Shown piece by piece: positions 59,535 through 64,000 of a stretch of DNA of 64,000 bases; the stretch's first letter is position 1, and the number at the start of each line of letters is the position of its first letter. Both the position numbers and the translations under genes were made by a program. The stretch comes from Photobacterium sp. DA100. GTDB taxonomy: Bacteria; Pseudomonadota; Gammaproteobacteria; Enterobacterales; Vibrionaceae. The stretch covers positions 2,480,001 to 2,544,000 of the forward strand of contig NZ_CP119423.1 of the NCBI RefSeq assembly GCF_029223585.1, written 5' to 3'. The notes beneath the pieces were generated by a model. The model ran no database searches. It was not told where the DNA came from and saw only the letters and a list, made by a program, of their open reading frames with translations.

Positions 59535-60746
59535 TTACTTTTTCAACTCTTTCAGGTACATCTGAGGGATAACAGCATACATAGCTGCACAAGTAACGAG
59601 GTGGTCTTTCCAAGTCTTCTCGTTTGGCGCGTGTGCTTCTGGCTCTTTACCTGGACCAAAGCCAATCACAGGGATACCGTAGCGGCCCATGATTGATACG
59701 CCGTTGGTTGAGAAGGTCCACTTATCAACGGTTGGTTTCTTGTCGAACAATAGCTCGTAAGACGCTTCCAGTGTCTTGGTTGCAACATGCTCTTCGTCGA
59801 TCTTCCATGCAGGGAAGTAGCACTCAGTTGGGTAAACCAGGCCGGTGTAAGCCGGACGGTCGTAGTTGTACATAGACACTTTAGCGCCGAATTTCTTAAC
59901 CGCTTCAAGCTCTTCGATTTCCTTAATAGCACCTTCCCAGGTTTCGCCCCAAGTCAGACGACGGTCGATAGAAACCGCACAGCTATCAGCCACCGCACAG
60001 CGGCTTGGTGAAGTGAAGAAGACTTCGGACACTGTCAGTGTGCCTTTGCCTAGGAATGGGTCGTCGCCAAGGTTGGAAGCCAGTTTTTCGATATCGCCCA
60101 GGATGTGGCCCATCTTGAAGATCGCGTTTTCACCGCGCTCAGGCGCCGAGCCGTGGCAGCTAACACCGGAGACATCAACACGGATTTCCATACGGCCGCG
60201 CTGACCGCGGTAGATCTGGCAATCTGTTGGTTCAGTCGATACGACAAACTCAGGGCGGATGTTGCTTTCCTGGATGATGTACTGCCAGCATAGGCCGTCA
60301 CAGTCTTCTTCCTGAACGGTACCGGTCACTAGCAGGGTGTATTCATCTTCCAGGCCAAGATCTTTGATGATCTTACCGGCATAAACCATAGACGCCATGC
60401 CGCCTTCCTGATCCGATGCACCACGGCCACCGATCACTTCGTCATCTTCCATACCTTCATATGGGTCGAAGTCCCAGTTATCCATGTTGCCGACACCCAC
60501 GGTATCGATGTGTGCATCCATCGCGATTAGGTGCGGACCGTGACCAATCCAACCCAGTACGTTACCCATTGGGTCGATTTCTACTTTGTCAAAACCGACT
60601 TTTTCCATTTCTTCTTTGATGCGCAGGACAACTTTCTCTTCGTCACAACTTTCACTCGGGATGGCAATCATGTCACGAAGGAAACGGGTCATGTCCGCTT
60701 TGTAGTCTTGGGCTTTTTCCAGTACCTGGGCAAATGGGATGTTCAT
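59535..60746 (-). CDS. ygeY: YgeY, M20-family hydrolase linked to selenium/purine metabolism
   Basis: 403 residues, the same length as E. coli YgeY. The M20 metallopeptidase/deacylase motifs are [10 protein letters not shown] (metal His and catalytic Asp), [26 protein letters not shown] (general base Glu) and [16 protein letters not shown], with the lid-domain [14 protein letters not shown]. It probably hydrolyses an amide in a ring-opened purine intermediate. AAGGAG is upstream of the ATG. The gaps on both sides are about 190-280 bases, unusually long for an operon. Confidence 0.95.
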   Translation of the reverse strand: MNIPFAQVLEKAQDYKADMTRFLRDMIAIPSESCDEEKVVLRIKEEMEKVGFDKVEIDPMGNVLGWIGHGPHLIAMDAHIDTVGVGNMDNWDFDPYEGMEDDEVIGGRGASDQEGGMASMVYAGKIIKDLGLEDEYTLLVTGTVQEEDCDGLCWQYIIQESNIRPEFVVSTEPTDCQIYRGQRGRMEIRVDVSGVSCHGSAPERGENAIFKMGHILGDIEKLASNLGDDPFLGKGTLTVSEVFFTSPSRCAVADSCAVSIDRRLTWGETWEGAIKEIEELEAVKKFGAKVSMYNYDRPAYTGLVYPTECYFPAWKIDEEHVATKTLEASYELLFDKKPTVDKWTFSTNGVSIMGRYGIPVIGFGPGKEPEAHAPNEKTWKDHLVTCAAMYAVIPQMYLKELKK

Positions 60747-60884
60747 TATAATTCTCCTTGAACCGGGCGGTGGTCATCACACCCGGTATGATCGATTTTC
60801 ACGGCGCCCTGCCTATTGATGACTCCAACAAGGCACGAAATTTAAAAATTCTTTCTTGATTGTTTTTTTTGAGCATTTAGTGAT

Positions 60885-60915
60885 GCTAGTTAGTAAAGGC
60901 ATTGCGCTAACTAGC
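60885..60915. other. hairpin in the ygeX-ygeY gap
   Basis: A perfect 9-bp stem GCTAGTTAG/CTAACTAGC with a 13-base loop. It is not followed by T on the coding strand, so it is more likely an RNA stability or processing element than a terminator. Confidence 0.4.
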
Positions 60916-60938
60916 CCAAACAGCTGCTCAAAAAACGG

Positions 60939-62141
60939 TCAGATAGTTTGGTGTTTACCGCCCCAAACAACTTCGCGGTAATGGACAGGATCGGTATCCC
61001 CTTCGGTATTAATCAGCAGCACCACCGAGTCTTGGTTGAGGCCCAGTTTTTCCATCAGTTTTTCTTTTTCCGGATGGAAATGAACCGCCGCCAGCAAACC
61101 GGCGCCTACCGCACCAGACTCACCCGATACCACCCTTGGGTCTTCACCCAGCGGGTTACCGAGAACACGCATACCTAGCGCTGCAACACTGTCCTGGCAG
61201 GAAACAAACTGGGTTGAACAGTCTCGCAGTACCGGCCAGCCAATCGGGTTAGGCTCACCGCAAGCCAGACCAACCATGATGGTGGCAAGATCACCATCGA
61301 CATTGATCATCTCGCCGTTTTCGCTGATCCCCGAGCGGTAGATACAGTCGGCCTGATCGGGCTCGACAACCACTGAGTGCAATTTGTCAGGGCCGAATTG
61401 GTCACACAGGTAACCCAGCACCCCACCGGCCATCGCACCGACACCGGCCTGAAGGAAGACGTGAGTCGGACGTTCAACAGCCATCGCTTTCATTTGGTCG
61501 ACAGCTTCTGCCGCCATCGTGGTGTAACCCTGCATGATCCAAGTCGGGATTTCGGTGTATCCTTCCCATGCCGTGTCCTGGACCACTTTCCAACCATTTT
61601 CATCGGCAGTTTTGATCGCAAGGCGCACGGTATCGTCGTAGTTCATGTCGGTGACAATACATTCGGCCCCCAGGGCACGGATGTTGTTAACACGCTCATC
61701 GGCAGCACCTTTAGGCATGTAAACCACAGCGTTCTGGCCGAGTTTGTTTGCGGCCCATGCCACACCACGGCCATGGTTGCCGTCGGTCGCGGTCGCAAAG
61801 GTCATTTTTTCTGTGATGTCGTTTTTCAGCTTGGCGAAATCAAAGGCATTGATATCGAGCTTGAACTCATCACACAGCAGGCGGGCAATCGCATATGCGC
61901 CCCCCAGCATCTTGAAGGCATTCAAATCGAAACGGTAAGCTTCGTCTTTGACTAGGATTTTTCCAACACCGATTGCTTTGGCCAGGCAGTCGAGAGAATG
62001 CAATGGTGTCGGCTGGTAGCCTTCCACAGCTTGGTGGAAAGCGCGGGCTTTTTCCGCCTCGGCGGCGGTAAATAGTGGAGAAAGCTGACCGTTATAGTGG
62101 CGGTTATCGGCGATCTCCATTTTAAGAGTGAACGTAGACAC
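60939..62141 (-). CDS. ygeX: 2,3-diaminopropionate ammonia-lyase
   Basis: 400 residues of the fold-II PLP enzymes. Converts diaminopropionate to pyruvate and two ammonia. The PLP Lys77 lies in FDLNAFKMLGGAYA; TDGNHGRGVAWAA, QAGVGAMAGGVLGYL (phosphate loop) and SGESGAVGAG are family motifs. It appears to start with GTG at 62141, with GAGGT upstream. It supplies pyruvate in the purine pathway and is therefore a logical upstream partner of the giant 2-oxoacid oxidoreductase. Confidence 0.96.
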   Translation of the reverse strand: MSTFTLKMEIADNRHYNGQLSPLFTAAEAEKARAFHQAVEGYQPTPLHSLDCLAKAIGVGKILVKDEAYRFDLNAFKMLGGAYAIARLLCDEFKLDINAFDFAKLKNDITEKMTFATATDGNHGRGVAWAANKLGQNAVVYMPKGAADERVNNIRALGAECIVTDMNYDDTVRLAIKTADENGWKVVQDTAWEGYTEIPTWIMQGYTTMAAEAVDQMKAMAVERPTHVFLQAGVGAMAGGVLGYLCDQFGPDKLHSVVVEPDQADCIYRSGISENGEMINVDGDLATIMVGLACGEPNPIGWPVLRDCSTQFVSCQDSVAALGMRVLGNPLGEDPRVVSGESGAVGAGLLAAVHFHPEKEKLMEKLGLNQDSVVLLINTEGDTDPVHYREVVWGGKHQTI

Positions 62142-62164
62142 GACCAGACCTCGTAAAATTAGAG

Positions 62165-62209
62165 AAAGAAAAAAGCGGGGGCTTTAATTACTCAAGGGTA
62201 TTCCCCCGC
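62165..62209 (-). terminator. attenuator-like terminator between ygeW and ygeX
   Basis: On the minus strand GCGGGGG/CCCCCGC (62175-62209, 21-base loop) is followed by TTTTTTCTTTCT. Inside an operon it would lower ygeX-yqeA expression relative to ygeW. Confidence 0.7.
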
Positions 62210-62324
62210 GAATGGGCTAGCATGGCCCAAGCATAAAGATACAGATAGATCGACTAGGTTTTCCCTGCCCTGTCACACCATGGCCAGCGAGCCAAGGCAG
62301 GAGAAGCATCGATGCTCCACGCGG

Positions 62325-63512
62325 TTATTTAACGCGCTTCTTCGCATCATCCAGTAGCTCTTGCAGAATGTGGCCAGGCTCCTGGTATTTACGGTTAAGG
62401 ATCATTGCGGCAATGATGTATGGCTTCCAGCTCGCTTCCTTGTAGGTCGCGATGCGGTATTTCTCGAATACCGATTCTTCCACTTCACCTTCTTCGCAAG
62501 ATACGCCAGTGATGTCTGCTGGTAGGCAGTGCATGTATAATGCTTCGCCACCTTTGGTCAGCTTCATCATCTCTTCGGTGCAATGCCAGTCTTTGTGGTT
62601 GGCATTTTGTGCAAGACATTCTTTTTCCAATGCCTTCAGACCATCATGGTCGTTAGCGCGTAGCAATTCTGTACGGCGGCCCATGACTTGATATGGCGCC
62701 CAAGACTTCGGATATACGATGTCCGCGTCTTTGAACGCTTCTTCCATGCTGGCAACCTGAGTGAAGCTACCACCAGAGGCTTCTGCGTTCTTACGTGCTT
62801 CTTCAACCACTTCAGGGATCAGGTCATAGCCTTCTGGGTGTGCCAGGGTGACATCCATACCGAAGCGGGTCATCAAACCGATGATGCCCTGAGGCACAGA
62901 CAGTGGCTTGCCGTAACTTGGCGAGTAAGCCCATGTCATCGCAATTTTCTTGCCTTTCAGCTTGTCCAAGCCACCGAAGTGCTCTTCCAACCATGCCAAG
63001 TCAGCCATAGACTGGGTTGGGTGGTCGATATCACACTGCAGGTTCACCAGTGCCGGACGGTGAGGAAGCACACCTTCTTTCACGCCGTCATCCAAGGCTT
63101 CACCCACTTCACGCATGTAAGCGTTACCCGCCCCTAGGTACATGTCGTCGCGGATACCGATGGCATCGGCACAGAATGAAATCATGTTAGCCGTTTCACG
63201 GACCGTTTCACCGTGGGCAATTTGGGATTTGCCTTCATCCAGATCCTGCTGAGCAAGACCTAGCATGTTGATAGCCGAAGCATAAGAGAAACGAGTACGG
63301 GTTGAGTTATCGCGGAACAGGGAGATTCCGAGACCGTTGTTAAACACGTTGGTAGCAATGTTTTCCTGGCGCATTGATTTAAGGGCTTGGGCTGTTTTCA
63401 ATACACGCTCAAGCTCTTCCGGGGTTTGCTCCCAGGTCAACAGAAAGTCTTTGTCGTGCAGTTCAGATTTAAGCTCATTAATTTCCTTGATCAGTTCGTT
63501 GATGCTCTTCAT
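62325..63512 (-). CDS. ygeW: YgeW, knotted carbamoyltransferase
   Basis: 395 residues. The carbamoyl-phosphate loop is NSTRTRFSYAS, and MHCLPAD is the second family motif, as in ornithine/aspartate carbamoyltransferases. The extra central segments (MTWAYSPSYGKPLSVPQG and the FGMDVTLAHPEGY block) mark the YgeW branch with a knotted fold. The natural acceptor is a purine-derived amine, not ornithine or aspartate; it may run in reverse to make carbamoyl phosphate for YqeA. GGAAG precedes the ATG. It is the first gene of the operon. Confidence 0.96.
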   Translation of the reverse strand: MKSINELIKEINELKSELHDKDFLLTWEQTPEELERVLKTAQALKSMRQENIATNVFNNGLGISLFRDNSTRTRFSYASAINMLGLAQQDLDEGKSQIAHGETVRETANMISFCADAIGIRDDMYLGAGNAYMREVGEALDDGVKEGVLPHRPALVNLQCDIDHPTQSMADLAWLEEHFGGLDKLKGKKIAMTWAYSPSYGKPLSVPQGIIGLMTRFGMDVTLAHPEGYDLIPEVVEEARKNAEASGGSFTQVASMEEAFKDADIVYPKSWAPYQVMGRRTELLRANDHDGLKALEKECLAQNANHKDWHCTEEMMKLTKGGEALYMHCLPADITGVSCEEGEVEESVFEKYRIATYKEASWKPYIIAAMILNRKYQEPGHILQELLDDAKKRVK

Positions 63513-63720
63513 GTTTTTCTTCCCGGTTTCAATTGTTATACGTCCCTGGCAGCGCTTTTCTTCACGGGCCAGTCGCTTAATGGGTAATGACAGCCTTCAG
63601 CATTGCTCAATCAGCGATCATTCATTTGGTTTTTGATTTAAGGCACTGAGATTGCTTATAAATTTCAGGCTTAAACTAAGGGTTAACAAAGGTAATTATT
63701 TCGGAACTTAATTCAGTACA

Positions 63721-63736
63721 ATCAACAACTGTGCCA
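63721..63736 (-). promoter_or_regulatory. sigma-54-like promoter for the ygeW operon
   Basis: The minus strand reads TGGCACAGTTGTTGAT: a perfect -24 TGGCAC and TTG at -12, but GA in place of GC. It lies about 210 bases before ygeW and 184 bp from the palindrome at 63912. The remaining 63513-63911 sequence has no gene. Confidence 0.5.
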
Positions 63737-63911
63737 ACATTGAATTTAGAAAATATTATTTATTGTTACTCGTTGAAAGCCCGCATGAATACTGGGATGA
63801 AGGATTTAAGAGTATCGATCTTTCATAAAGAATAGAGAGGCAATAGAAATACCAGCTATCACAGAGGTATCAACTCGCTAGACCAAAATGATAGTGATAA
63901 AAAAGGGGAAT

Positions 63912-63924
63912 TATCATATTGATA
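63912..63924. promoter_or_regulatory. TATCA-N3-TGATA palindrome upstream of ygeW
   Basis: TATCATATTGATA, perfect. Degenerate half sites (GCTATCAC near 63855, TATCAACTC near 63869, AATGATAGTGATA near 63888) cluster just beside it. Confidence 0.65.
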
Positions 63925-63947
63925 TGCCCGTGTGACATTGGTAGCAA

Positions 63948-63968
63948 AATATTTCATTTTGAAATATT
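63948..63968. promoter_or_regulatory. 21-bp palindrome at the window end
   Basis: AATATTTC-ATTTT-GAAATATT, a perfect 8-bp inverted repeat, AT-rich. It could be an operator of the gene beyond the window edge; no known regulator is assigned. Confidence 0.35.
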
Positions 63969-64000
63969 CAATCTAAAAACCCTGACACATATCAAACAGC

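Overview
The window looks like chromosomal DNA of a marine Vibrionaceae (Photobacterium/Grimontia/Enterovibrio-like). That rests on the mix of gene families, the moderate G+C content, a DUF3157-type secreted protein and PurR- and Zur-type operators; no rRNA or marker gene is present to fix the genus. No phage, IS element, CRISPR array, tRNA or rRNA was seen.

Layout: (1) 1-5025, housekeeping and accessory genes: mobB, a MerR regulator with its flavodoxin-fold target, an Ig-like surface protein and a serine hydrolase. (2) 5026-9526, purine salvage and uptake: an AzgA-type permease with PurR boxes, guanine deaminase and an NCS2 xanthine-type permease. (3) 9779-35805, a large molybdenum-hydroxylase island: xdhD-ygfM, a sodium-solute symporter with a frameshift, ygfK-ssnA-xdh(Mo, FeS, FAD), the accessory genes mocA, yqeC and yqeB, a MauE-like membrane protein with an exported rhodanese, an 8-oxoguanine-deaminase-type amidohydrolase, a Mo-FAD fusion dehydrogenase with its FeS subunit, and a second NCS2 permease. 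(4) 36056-45044, mixed genes: an LprI-MliC protein, cytochrome b561, a Zur-box DUF1007/NicO metal transport pair, an IclR regulator with a degenerate arginase-fold protein, a PTS IICB and a YddG-like exporter. (5) 45388-53189, a giant 2-oxoacid:acceptor oxidoreductase (1671 aa) followed by a fused NfnB-NfnA-like flavoprotein (928 aa). (6) 53366-56403, dodecin, a membrane GDPD, a small zinc-ribbon protein and an RlpA-like lipoprotein. (7) 56821-63512, the operon ygeW-ygeX-ygeY-hyuA-yqeA.

How it fits together: regions 3 and 7 carry the gene set tied to anaerobic urate/purine breakdown and to selenium-dependent molybdenum hydroxylases. Guanine deaminase and the 8-oxoguanine deaminase homologue would supply xanthine and urate. 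The Mo hydroxylases, YgfK, SsnA, HyuA, YgeY, YgeW and YgeX would open and strip the ring. YgeX makes pyruvate plus ammonia, and the carbamoyl group would give ATP through the carbamate kinase. The giant 2-oxoacid oxidoreductase and Nfn-like fusion are plausible downstream partners that turn pyruvate into acetyl-CoA and NAD(P)H; this last link is inference.

The most striking new signal is regulatory. A perfect 13-bp palindrome, TATCA-N3-TGATA, occurs seven times (plus one near copy), always between genes and upstream of the transcription units of this system. In each case a sigma-54-like GG-N10-GC/A promoter lies about 100-330 bp downstream. This suggests one enhancer-binding activator, not encoded in the window, controlling the whole system. 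A second notable signal is an A-AAA-AAA slippery heptamer exactly where the symporter gene changes frame.
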